NCBI GenBank assembly: GCA_026119855.1
Contig: JAOWBW010000762.1
Span: forward strand, 124,001 to 188,000
Origin: Campanula takesimana
Taxonomy: Eukaryota > Streptophyta > Magnoliopsida > Asterales > Campanulaceae
DNA length: 64,000 bases
Direction: 5' to 3'
A model generated the notes under the pieces. That model did not search any database and was not told the origin of the DNA. It was given only the letters and a program-made list of their open reading frames with translations. A program made the translations under genes and the position numbers. Positions 10,694-19,844 of the stretch are shown piece after piece (within the stretch, counting starts at the first letter, position 1; every line of letters starts with the position of its first letter).

Positions 10694-13366
10694 TCAGGCC
10701 TTTTCATTCTTGATCGCTTGCTCTTGTTTCAAGTCTTCTCTGCAAGGCTCGTACCCCAAACCGAATGTGTTCTTGACAAATGGGACTTGCACAGGGTATA
10801 GGATTCCTTGTTGATATTTCCCTAGGCCTAAACCAGGGAAGTAGTCCATATTCCTCATCATGCGGAGGGCTTTGTGATTGCTGGGGGTCCATGATCTGTT
10901 TCCCCCTTCTTTGTCAATGGCGTTGATTGAGACGCCGGAGAGAGTGGAGTCTGGTAGACCATGCTGAACTTGGTGGACGGGCTCACCTTTTCTGTGGATA
11001 GTGACGATTTCAGCCATGACGGTCACTATTTCTTCACCATTTCGGATCTTGACACATTGGTGGAGAGTTGATGGTACGGCATTAGCACTGTGAATCCATG
11101 GTCGACCCAAAAGTAAGTTGAACGAGGCCGGGATATCAAGCACTTGGAATGGAACGGACATGACCATGCTCCCAAACTCGATGTCTATTTCGATCATGCC
11201 CATGACTGTACGGGCGGTGCTGTCATAACCTCGGATTACTTGAGTAGAAGGCTTCAAATCGGAATCCTTAAGTCCCAGTATGCCCATGATTCTGCTAGGC
11301 ATGAGGTTGAGTGCGGAACCACCGTCCACTAAGACTCTTGAGATGGGCTTCCCCCTTGCTCGTACCTTGAGGTAAATAGCCTCGTTGTGGTCGGAACCAA
11401 ATAGTGGAAGGTCCATATCGGCAAAGGTGATGACGTTGCCAAAATGAATGTGACCAATCATTGCCGTGAGGTCCTCGGGAGTAGTATCGGGAGAAACTGA
11501 TGTATCATCGAGATTGCGGATGACAAGATCTCGGTGTTTCTTTGAGGATACAATGAGGTCCCAAATAGAGATGTTGGCTTGAGTTTTCTTGAGTTGGACA
11601 AGTAGAGGGTCTTCGGGAGTGTCACGAGCTTGCGGCCTTTGAGAAGAGGAGCTTGGTGCGGAAGTGGAAGGGTTGCTTGCTATGACTCGACCGGATCGAG
11701 TTAGCATGTTGACATTCCCATCTTTCTTCTTTTTCTTATTCTCTAGTACTTCCCTCATTACCTCATCGTAAGTCACTACATAACAAGAATTGTCAAGTTT
11801 ATTCATAACATTGGGGCCCCCATTCACAATTGGGATTGAATGGGTGGTCCCCTCGAGTTCTCCTATCTCTATTACATTGACATGTTCACCATTAGCCACT
11901 ACAAATTCTTTCTTGTCTATGAGATCTTGAATGACATTGCGGAGAACGAAGCAATCCTTGGTGGTGTGGCCACTATATTGGTGGTAGCCACAATATTTGT
12001 GGTGAGCATGATTAGGGTGGACCGTCTTGGGTTTGTACCCTTGCACGGGTGTGACTTGACCCTTTGCCTTGAGGACTTCGAACACTTCGTTTTGAGTCAT
12101 GCCTTGGAGAGGCGTATAGACACGGTCATTTCGGGACTTCTTCCCTTGAGGTGGAGGAACCCTTTTGTAATTCCCCTTGTCAATAGTGACGGCGTTGACC
12201 GAGGCCTCTTTTGTGGAGTTGGAAGCGGCCTTGTATCGGTAAGTAGGAGTGGTCTTCTTAATCTCCTTAAGCAAGTCATCCATGCGTACCCCCGCCTCAT
12301 ACATTTGGGAGAAGTCGGAGTAGCAAGCCCCACTTAGGTGGGTGCGGAGATCAATCTTGAGACACTTGAGAAAGATGTCCATTTGCTCTTTTGTGTTCGG
12401 CCTCTCAACAATTTTGGAGAGTTTGTCATTCCATCTCCTTGTGAAGTCAATGAAGGACTCGTTGTCTCTTTGAGTGGTATTCTCGAGCTCTTTCCTTGTG
12501 GGCCGATGAGTGGTGTTGCCTTGGTATTGTGACTTGAAGGCAAGCATGGCGGAGTCCCAATCAAGACGGACAGTGAGCGGGAGAGTAGCATACCAATCTT
12601 TTGCCGCCCCCTCGAGAGTGAGAGGAAAGCATTGAGCCATCACCTTGGGGGAGACCTTCTTCGGAACCATTGCCCAAATATAAGTCTCAATGTGAGCCAT
12701 AGGATAAGAGTTGCCCTTGAATTTGCTTATGTCGGGCATCTTGAACTTATCGGGAAGGGCAGCCATAGTACTCATGAGGATGGAGGATTGATAAAGGCTT
12801 GTGTCGGAGCCTTTCCCCATGTTAAGCCCATTGAATTTTTGGTCGATGTAGTCCATGATAGAATCCACCATTTTGGGCTCATTGTTCTCGGAACTTGGCT
12901 CTCCCATTTTCTTGGTGCGGGTGCTGACATACGGACTTTTGAACAAACCCTTGGTCCATTTGGATTCATCATCATTATTCTTGTTCTTCCCCTTGGCAAG
13001 GTTAGTGAGCTTTTCTTTCATTAGCTCCATCTCGGCCTCGTGGGCCTCCCTTTGGCTGTCAAGGTGGGATTGCCAAATGTCGTCTTTGCTTTGTGCCTCC
13101 TTATTAAGGGTGGAGACTTGCTCTTGGAGGAGTTGGACCATTGTTGAGAGCTGTTCGAGAGACATGGTGTTGCTGCTGCCGGTCATGGTTGATGTAGTAG
13201 TTGTTGGAGTGATCTCTTCACGGACTAACCGATTTGCCGAATCCCGGTAGACTCTGTAAGTACCAATTGAACCTATATTGCAGAAGAGGCCCTTGTCAGT
13301 CTTGAGTAACACTTGCGGTCCACGAAGAGGCTTAGAACACACAGTTGGGCACACGACTCGAACCAC
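10694..13366 (-). CDS. gag: Gag-protease of Tat-type element T
   Basis: This is an 890-residue open frame. The N-terminus may really start at MTGSSNTMSLEQ (about residue 61), where a coiled coil begins. The capsid domain lies near residues 200-350 (PMAHIETYIWAM, LEGAAKDWYATLP). One zinc-knuckle-like motif (YCGYHQYSGHTTKDC) lies near 455. The aspartic protease centres on LVDGGSALNLMP near 678 and ends with LLLGRPWIH. A G-patch-like segment (PGLGLGKYQQG) occupies about 835-850. The frame ends at TGA 10694-10696 and stays open in the same phase into pol, so gag-pro-pol was probably one frame or used readthrough. A CGA to TGA change would explain the stop. Confidence 0.9.
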   Translation of the reverse strand: MVRVVCPTVCSKPLRGPQVLLKTDKGLFCNIGSIGTYRVYRDSANRLVREEITPTTTTSTMTGSSNTMSLEQLSTMVQLLQEQVSTLNKEAQSKDDIWQSHLDSQREAHEAEMELMKEKLTNLAKGKNKNNDDESKWTKGLFKSPYVSTRTKKMGEPSSENNEPKMVDSIMDYIDQKFNGLNMGKGSDTSLYQSSILMSTMAALPDKFKMPDISKFKGNSYPMAHIETYIWAMVPKKVSPKVMAQCFPLTLEGAAKDWYATLPLTVRLDWDSAMLAFKSQYQGNTTHRPTRKELENTTQRDNESFIDFTRRWNDKLSKIVERPNTKEQMDIFLKCLKIDLRTHLSGACYSDFSQMYEAGVRMDDLLKEIKKTTPTYRYKAASNSTKEASVNAVTIDKGNYKRVPPPQGKKSRNDRVYTPLQGMTQNEVFEVLKAKGQVTPVQGYKPKTVHPNHAHHKYCGYHQYSGHTTKDCFVLRNVIQDLIDKKEFVVANGEHVNVIEIGELEGTTHSIPIVNGGPNVMNKLDNSCYVVTYDEVMREVLENKKKKKDGNVNMLTRSGRVIASNPSTSAPSSSSQRPQARDTPEDPLLVQLKKTQANISIWDLIVSSKKHRDLVIRNLDDTSVSPDTTPEDLTAMIGHIHFGNVITFADMDLPLFGSDHNEAIYLKVRARGKPISRVLVDGGSALNLMPSRIMGILGLKDSDLKPSTQVIRGYDSTARTVMGMIEIDIEFGSMVMSVPFQVLDIPASFNLLLGRPWIHSANAVPSTLHQCVKIRNGEEIVTVMAEIVTIHRKGEPVHQVQHGLPDSTLSGVSINAIDKEGGNRSWTPSNHKALRMMRNMDYFPGLGLGKYQQGILYPVQVPFVKNTFGLGYEPCREDLKQEQAIKNEKA

Positions 13367-14510
13367 ATAAGAAAAGACTCTTTTTTTTTTTATAAGTCGG
13401 AGGGAATGGATCCCTTTTGGGGTTTCTAAGAGAATAATGGAATCGTCACACTAGTATATAGAACATCTCGCGGTCCCATATACTCATCGGATTCCATCGC
13501 GCTTGTGAATCCTACATGTATCGGGATTAAACTAAATTAATGTAGTAAAGCATACATGCGGGGACGGATTTTTATTTTCGTCCAAAATAACCACTTTTGG
13601 GGATGGATTTTTATTGCGTCCATTTCAACAAGTTGGTATGTATGATTTGAAGACATTAGTTTAGGGAAATCTCGGTACATGGAAACCGACTTGAGTCACG
13701 GAGTGTTAGACCCTAACTAGAATTGTGTGGCTTGTGCTCGGCTTGAATATGAGGCTCAAAGGTCACCCCCGGCATGTAGTCTTGAACTACGCCACGGGCT
13801 GAGGTTTACCGCTTCGAAAGAGCCAAGGTCGAGTGGAGCTTGAAACTTTCTAGGACGGGCCTCGACGGGTTTGGGGTTGGACTTGTGCGACTCGATAGTG
13901 AGCAGTTCATAGGAATATGTGCATGTAGTGTGAGGTCTAACAAGTGACAAAAAAAATTTATTATTATTTTTATTTTTTTTTGAAAAGAAAGAAAACAAAC
14001 AAAACACATAAGTACATAAATTACAACTCCCGAATCACCCGTGTGACCGGTAAATAAAAGACAAAATTAAAACAGTCCGAGGGTTCAATTATGTTCTGAT
14101 GCAGGCAACTGTGCCCACACCCCACTGTTCTGCTCAGTCACTGAAACCTGTTTTTGTTCTGTGAACCAACCCAGAAGCGTGCGCCTCTGAGTGTTGATGT
14201 GGGACGCGCGCGCATGGCGCAATGCTATTAGGAGGCACGCGCTTCTGGGCACACCTGTCAGAATGTCAAATTTTGGACTCAGGGGATTGCCCTGGTCCTA
14301 TGTTCATATTGTAACCCCTGCAGAAATGATTAGTGCAGAATAGCAGAAGAAGAAGATGAAGAACATGAAGAAGTGGGCGATTCTGGTCCTTGATGCGGGA
14401 TGCGCGCGCCTTAGGCTGAAGAGGCCAGAAGCGCGCGCCTCCCCCATCAGGAATCAGAATGCCCAGAAAAGATGTAGATTTTGATCAGATGCAAGTTTAA
14501 CCCTCAAAGG
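13367..14510 (-). other. 5' leader of element T with GC-rich motifs
   Basis: This untranslated leader of about 1.1 kb lies between the primer site and gag. It holds A/T homopolymers (13379-13391, 13950-13980) and two short near-repeats with GGACG...CGTCC dyads (13563-13585, 13600-13622). A cluster of GC-rich motifs (GCGCGCGCATGGCGC, TGCGCGCGCCTTAGG, GCGCGCGCCTCC) lies between 14177 and 14442. I see no coding region; short open frames near 13756-14009 have no family features. Confidence 0.6.
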
Positions 14511-14528
14511 TCCCCAGCGGAGTCGCCA
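14511..14528 (-). other. Primer binding site of element T
   Basis: The minus strand reads TGGCGACTCCGCTGGGGA one base inside the LTR end ATCTACA. This is the sort of primer site I recall for Tat/Ogre elements (tRNA-Arg type); the tRNA identity is from memory. Confidence 0.7.
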
Positions 14529-14529
14529 C

Positions 14530-15506
14530 TGTAGATACCCCGGGGAGCCACGGCTTTGGCTAGAGCGCGTGAATTATCCTAGGATGTCTAACTTGTTTTA
14601 GATTGTTTAGAGTCGCCACCTATGTTTTGAGGAACATAAGAAAAACCTATTGATAATAGCCTAAATTTGATTACGAAAACAGAGATTCTTTGTTTTGAGG
14701 TTCGGGGGTTAGATTACGAGATGGGAAGTACCGAAACACCCATCTCGCCCAACTATAGTTGGTCTTGCTTGATCAAAATCTACATGAATGATAACGTTCT
14801 TCTTCTTCTTCTTTAAGTCATAAAAAGGGGGGTTTTAAAATAGAGTTTGGAATGTAGGAGATAACTCCTTAACCAACCTCAATGAGATGAGGTGATCATT
14901 AGAGTCATGTCCCAAAATGATTTGGGTGATTGCACATTTGATTAGAGTAAAAGAGAGAGAGGAGATGAAGTAGAAAAGAAAGGAAAAGATGGATTTTTAC
15001 CTACAATTTGAAGACCTTCAAATATTGCTTGATGAGATCCTTGGAGAACTTTTAGAAAGTGGTTTTGGTATAGTTTTTGTAAGTTCAATTCTCGGTCCTT
15101 GAAAATGGAGGTAAAGGGAAGTTTTTATAGGTGAAAGAGGGGTGTTTTTGGTGCCAAAACTCAGTCACCAAGAAATCATTCCCGGGCAAAATCCTGTAAA
15201 TTGAGCAAGGGAGAGAATCCTGGCCAGAAATCTATAACTGACGCCCAGAGGCGCGCGCTTCCTGCTTTGGGGACGGGAGGCGCGCGCGCTTGACTCCTCC
15301 TGTCGGAGGCGCGCGACTCAGAGAAGGCAATTTTGACAGAATGGACTAGAAAGTCAGCCCTGTCATTCAGTTTAGTCCCTGGACTTAACGAAGTCAGTCA
15401 GGAACTTAACGGAAGTGACAGAAACTAACGAGAAACACTTAAAATGGGGAGAAACACAAGATCAAATGTGCAATCAGGGTGAGCGGTCCAAGGCGGGGTG
15501 TCTATA
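14530..15506 (-). repeat. 5' LTR of Tat-type element T
   Basis: The LTR is 977 bp. Its plus-strand termini are TGTAGATACCCC and GGGGTGTCTATA, an imperfect inverted repeat; the outer base pair has decayed from CA to TA. A TATA box (TATAAAAA on the minus strand) is at 15122-15129. GC-rich motifs (GAGGCGCGCGCTTCC, GGCGCGCGCGCTTG, GGAGGCGCGCGACTC) lie at 15247-15318, 120-190 bp upstream of the TATA box. Coding sequence of B resumes at 15507. Confidence 0.85.
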
Positions 15507-16675
15507 GCCTCTTACAAAACATTCAAGCTATATCAAATGGATGTAAAGAGTGCATTCCTCAACGGTGAACTTCAAGAAATAGTGTTCGTTGCTCACCACC
15601 CGGATTTGAAGATCCCAAATTTTTAAATCATGTCTACAAACTCAGTAAAGCTTTGTATGGACTCAAACAAGCTCCACGAGCATGGTATGATACTCTATCT
15701 AAATTTCTCCTTGAAAAAGGATTTAAGCGTGGTAAGATTGACACAACTTTATTCATTGCTAAATATAATGATCATACTTTACTTGTCCAAATATATGTAG
15801 ATGATATTATTTTTGGTTCTACTAATGAATTATTGTGTAAGCGATTTGAGAAACTTATGAAAAGTAAATTTGAGATGAGCATGATGGGAGAATTAACATT
15901 CTTCCTTGGGCTACAAATTAAACAGTGTGCTGAAGGCATCTTCCTCAACCAAGCTAAGTATACAAGAGATCTTATCAAGAAATTTGGACTTGAAAATGCA
16001 AAGGCATACGACACTCCCATGGCTACTGGTAACAAGATAGATAAAGACTTGAAAGGTAAGAAGGTTGATCAAACCTTGTATCGAGGTATGATTGGCTCTC
16101 TCCTATACTTAACTGCTAGTAGACCCGATATCATGTTTAGTGTTTGCGTTTGTGCTCGTTATCAAGCTGATCCTAGAGAAGCACATCTTATTGCTGTTAA
16201 ACGTATTATTCGATATCTATCTGGGACTATTAACCATGGACTTTGGTACTCCAAAGATTCAACTTTTGATCTTATAGGTTACTCAGATGCAGATTATGCA
16301 GCATGTACCATTGATAGGAAAAGCACAAGTGGAACTTGTCATTTCCTTGGAAAACGACTAGTTTCATGGGCAAGCAAGAAACAAGCCTCAGCCTCTGTAT
16401 CTACCACAGAAGATGAATATATAGCTGCTGGAAGCTACTGTTGCCAAGTGCTATGGATGAAGCAATAATTGGTCGACTACAGAATCAAAAAAGAAAATTA
16501 TCCAATCTATTGTGACAATACATCTACCATTGTTTTCTCCAACAACCCTGTCACGCATTCCAAGACCAAACATATTGATATTAAATACCACTTTCTCAAG
16601 GATCATGTGGAAAAAGGTAATATCCATCTAGAGTATGTGAGTACTGACGATCAAATTGCAGATATTCTCACCAAG
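15507..16675 (+). pseudogene. pol: SIRE-type RT-RNase H fragment (element B)
   Basis: Starting in frame at GCC 15507 the sequence reads ASYKTFKLYQMDVKSAFLNGELQE, then loses one base near 15594 (GCTCACCACCCGG where relatives have GCTCAACCACCCGG). An open frame from 15653 contains YGLKQAPRAWYDTL, the catalytic QIYVDDIIFGS and the RNase H SDADYAACTIDRKSTSGTCHFLG. TAA at 16466-16468 interrupts it once, and the same frame resumes with VDYRIKKENYPIYCDNTST. It runs to QIADILTK near 16675 and lacks the last 20 residues seen in C and F, because an internal deletion joins it to the downstream gene. Confidence 0.88.
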
Positions 16676-16680
16676 ATTTT

Positions 16681-16893
16681 GAAGAAAGTTATCAAGGTGA
16701 AATCGATGATACTAAGATAGAGACTCATAATCAAGTTTCCACCTTGAATGCAAGTGTCATTTCTCTGAAAGACGAGTTGATCGAGCTTATATACAATCAA
16801 GATTCACTCCATCATCAAGTTGCCACTCTACCTTCCCAAATGATTGATACCATTAAGGGGGAGAGTGTGCATATAACAAAGGAAAGTCAATGA
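16681..16893 (+). pseudogene. C-terminal coiled-coil tail of the SIRE downstream gene (element B)
   Basis: From 16681 a 70-codon frame ends at TGA 16891-16893. It is rich in heptad-like leucine and isoleucine positions (STLNASVISLKDELIELIY). The end, DTIKGESV, matches DAIKGERV in the corresponding gene of F near 57357. Most of that gene and the end of pol were deleted, with a junction near 16676-16680. A polypurine run AAGGGGGAGAG lies inside the coding sequence at 16855-16865. Confidence 0.6.
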
Positions 16894-17248
16894 TGGATAT
16901 CTGTTTGAAACTTTGAAACAATTTACTTCATGTTTGTTTGAACTAGTTTATTAGTTTGTACTCCTTTCCTTAACTGCCTTAATGATAATTGTTTGGAGTA
17001 GGTTGTGATTGTGTTGATGCATTTCTATCCTTCATTGTTTCTATATCTTGAAATGCTTCAATTGTTATTTCTATCTTCTAGGATTAGTAAATTTGTTTTT
17101 ATTTTTAGGATGATAGAAATCTATGACATTGGATTAGAGTGTGCATTGACTTGGGACATGATATTAATAAAAATGTTTATTTTTGAAAACATGTTTTTAC
17201 CAAGTACAATTAGTTAGCCTTTGTTATAGTAGGTAATGGTCTCAATCA
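16894..17248 (+). other. 3' untranslated region of element B
   Basis: This 355-bp T-rich noncoding stretch matches, in its last 120 bases, the corresponding region of F (58195-58310), for example GTGTGCATTGACTTGGGACAT. The short open frame at 17005-17217 is probably chance. Confidence 0.6.
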
Positions 17249-17261
17249 AATAGGGGGAGAT
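17249..17261 (+). other. Polypurine tract of element B
   Basis: AATAGGGGGAGAT directly precedes the LTR and is the same as in F (58311-58322). Confidence 0.8.
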
Positions 17262-18362
17262 TATTGGGTATGCTTATTATAAACCACTCCTATTACCTTA
17301 ATTTGATTGATCCCATAACCTAATTTTACTCTTTGTGGACTTTAAGATATATTGTAAGAAGTACTTGTACTTCATTTAGAATAGTCCACTTTATAGTTGA
17401 ATAGGCTTAGCATATTAGGACCCTCATTTTTTCTAAGTCTAGAGATATGAGGTAAGGCCCAAGCCTAGCGCAAGAAACCTACCACATGGAATGCCTACCG
17501 CATGGCTCTATGCTTTCCGCATATATCAACTTGTTTCATGATTCCAACCTACCGCATGGAATGCCTACCATATGGCTCTATGCTTGCCGTATATATCAAC
17601 TTGCTGCATGGTTCCAACCTACCACATGGCTCTATGCTTGCCACATATATCAACTTGCTGCATGGTTCCAACCTACCGCGTGAATCTCTACCGCATGGAA
17701 CATTGGTTGAATAAATTCAAGTTAGTTCAAACTCAACCATGGTCACACTTGTGTCCTTACCTTGGTTAGTTTAGAACGTTGCAAATTCAAATTTCAAATT
17801 TGAAAGCAACTGTCATCACAATACAGTTGGACCACCATGACTCTGCAACAAAAGGACAACTCAGACTGAGCTCCAATTAGAAATCAACAGCTCATTGTCC
17901 TTCAACTTGAGGCCCAAGTATTTCTAACGGCTAGTTTCTCATTCAAGGCTATAAATAGTCCTTGAGTTCTTCATTGAACTTGGGCTGAGATTCTAAGAGA
18001 GAAATTGCTGTTGAAATTCTTGGTGATTGAAGATCATACTCAAAATTTCCAGAATCCTTCGAATCTTCAAGCACTCAACCTTCAAGTCTTCAACAAGTCT
18101 CCAGAAACCTTCAAGATCAATCTCAAGCCTCATCACAAAAGTTTCATTAAGCTCTAAAATCATATAGATTCTAAAGAGCTCTTGATTCTTACACACACAC
18201 TCACCCCGATTGATCAATCACATAGATTGAATCAATAGGGATACACTGGTCTAAGTCTAGGATTGTTCTTCATAGAAATAGGTATTGATTCAAATACTTC
18301 ATCTCTGTAATCTGTACTCAATCGAATCTAATATATACCTCATTCAAAATCCAAGACTGACC
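17262..18362 (+). repeat. 3' LTR of element B, truncated by C
   Basis: The LTR starts TATTGGGTATGC (TG decayed to TA), parallel to TGTTGGGTATGC in C. A TATA box TATAAATA is at 17950-17957. The LTR stops at TGACC (18358-18362), where C begins; its last 300 bases or so are missing. Confidence 0.85.
17477..17707 (+). repeat. 70-bp tandem repeat with CTACCGCATGG motifs in the LTR of B
   Basis: Units begin near 17477, 17547 and 17617; the third lacks 16 bases. Each has CTACCRCATGG, a GCTCTATGCTT block, CATATATCAACTTG and a GCATGGTTCCAACC end. A partial fourth unit carries CTACCGCGTG and CTACCGCATGG. The array lies 240-470 bp upstream of the TATA box. The open frames across it are artefacts of a repeat without stops. 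Confidence 0.75.
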
Positions 18363-19771
18363 TGTTGGGTATGCCCACTTATATCTCAGTTTCAATGTAA
18401 TAGGATTGATTAGATTTGATTGATCCATCACCTAAGTTTTATTTCATGGACTTAAGACCCACATGTAAGAAGTTTTTATACTTAATTTTTTAGGTTGTCT
18501 ATTGTAATAGAATAGGGCAAGAAGATCAAGATTCAAGAAAATCACACTTTGAGTTTGAGCCACGCGCCATGTGCCTCTCCCATGCGCCATGCGCCTCCTT
18601 AGGCGCGCGCATGAGTAATGCGCCTAGCTTGGCTCACGCACCCCAGATGGCTCAGCGCACGCTATGTCTACGCGCTCCTTAGCTCAACGCGCATTAATGT
18701 TGAAATAACATTCAGTAATTTAATGAAGACTCGAAGACTTGAAGAAGATTCAAACTACGCCAATGATCCAACGGTGGTTAAATAACACGTATGCACCCGC
18801 ATCTAAGGACACCTATCCATAACGGTCATATTTTTGTTATGTGTCTAACGGCTATAAAAGGACACGTGCTCCACTCAATGAGCGACAGCACATCCGTCCT
18901 TTCTCTGTCTCACCAAGGATTTCCAACGGCTAGTTTTTGGGGCTCTACTATAAATACCCCATAACTTCAACCATTTGAAGTTGCTAAGCATATCAAGAAT
19001 TTCTCTCTCAAGCATTTGTTGAAAATTTGAAGATTGCCTTTGTTATTTCCAGAATTCTCAAGAACATCTTCATAACTTCATCCTTAGCCCAGATCCTCAA
19101 GCAAAAACACTTTAGTTTTCTTGTGCTCTCAATCTCAAAGATCTAAAGAGCCTTGAATCTAAAATCACACATGCACCTCTTTAAGTTTGATCACTTAGAT
19201 CTTTCTTTTAGAGATACACCGGTTATTGTCTAGGATTTGTTCTTTCATAGAAATAGATCTTGAGTTAGTGTATTAGCTCAAAACGATTGTATTTTGTAAC
19301 ACACTCTCATTATATAAGATCTCCATTAGAAATACAAGACTAACCATCTTGGTAGAGGACGTAGATCATTTTCCCGATCGAACCTCTCAAAATAGCGCGT
19401 ACTTACTATCTTGCTATTTCCTTTCAAGTTCATATCATATCTAGCTATTTGTTTGTTTATTCATTGTAGATTGATTGATTGAACTGTGTTGTGTTTGTTA
19501 TATCATTTGCCTTAGTTTCTTATTTCACCCACTTTGAGCCAAAATACTTAGAGTGTGTGTGCGCCCCCTTTATCATACTTTGCGCCTATTTACATTACTA
19601 AATTCCGCTGTGCATTTCACTCACTCACTTAGGCGCATCTCATAACGCTTACTTGATAAAGTGCGCATTTGCAATTGAGTTTATCAAGGGTACAAAAAGA
19701 ATTTTAAAACGGCTATTCACCCCCCCCCCTCTAGCTATTTTGCATACCCTTGTTGCCCTTTGGGACCAACA
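18363..19771 (+). repeat. 5' LTR of element C
   Basis: The 1409-bp LTR runs from TGTTGGGTATGCC to GGGACCAACA. Two TATA candidates are seen: TATAAAAG at 18853-18860 and TATAAATA at 18949-18956. A long C tract before CTCTAGC near 19719-19731 is shared with the LTRs of F. The 3' part (GAGGACGTAGATCAT) also matches F. Confidence 0.9.
18561..18695 (+). promoter_or_regulatory. GCGCC/GCGCGC motif cluster in the LTR of C
   Basis: At least nine GCGC-containing words occur in 135 bp, including CACGCGCCATG, CATGCGCCTCCTTAGG, GCGCGCATG and ATGCGCCTAG. The cluster is 160-300 bp upstream of the first TATA candidate. The same word family recurs later in this LTR (AGGCGCATC, GTGCGCATT), in gag and after pol. 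Regulatory function is inferred from position. Confidence 0.5.
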
Positions 19772-19773
19772 AG

Positions 19774-19785
19774 TGGTATCAGAGC
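19774..19785 (+). other. Primer binding site of element C, initiator tRNA-Met
   Basis: TGGTATCAGAGC lies two bases after the LTR end CCAACA. Confidence 0.93.
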
Positions 19786-19844
19786 AAACACCTTTTTAAA
19801 ACACTTTTGTTTTTCAAGCTTAACAGCTTGGGTGCTGATTCTAA

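Larger units (their letters stand above)
9414..15506 (-). mobile_element. Tat-type Ty3/gypsy element T, 5' half
   Basis: On the minus strand this part contains the 5' LTR (14530-15506), primer site (14511-14528), a leader of about 1.1 kb, gag-protease and the start of pol. The element then continues at 1-339 beyond the inserted A. The other LTR lies outside the window. T itself is inserted in the reverse transcriptase of SIRE element B, which resumes at 15507 with the codons for ASYKTFKLYQMDV. The matching target duplication should be at the other end of T. Confidence 0.88.
15507..18362 (+). mobile_element. SIRE-type Ty1/copia element B, 3' remnant
   Basis: What remains is the C-terminal reverse transcriptase and RNase H, a short tail of the extra downstream gene, a polypurine tract and most of the 3' LTR. 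The 5' half lies to the left of T, outside the window. The LTR is cut at 18362 by insertion of C. Relationship to C and F is clear from the matching pol, polypurine tract and LTR layout. Confidence 0.85.

Noticed and set aside
340..15506. A and T as one large element with four LTR-like parts
   Set aside because: Different primer sites, LTR termini and pol lineages, and the TTGTA duplication inside the RT of T, show A inserted into T.
17486..17769. Three overlapping open frames with repeated peptide
   Set aside because: They arise from the 70-bp tandem repeat in an LTR and have no start context or family match.
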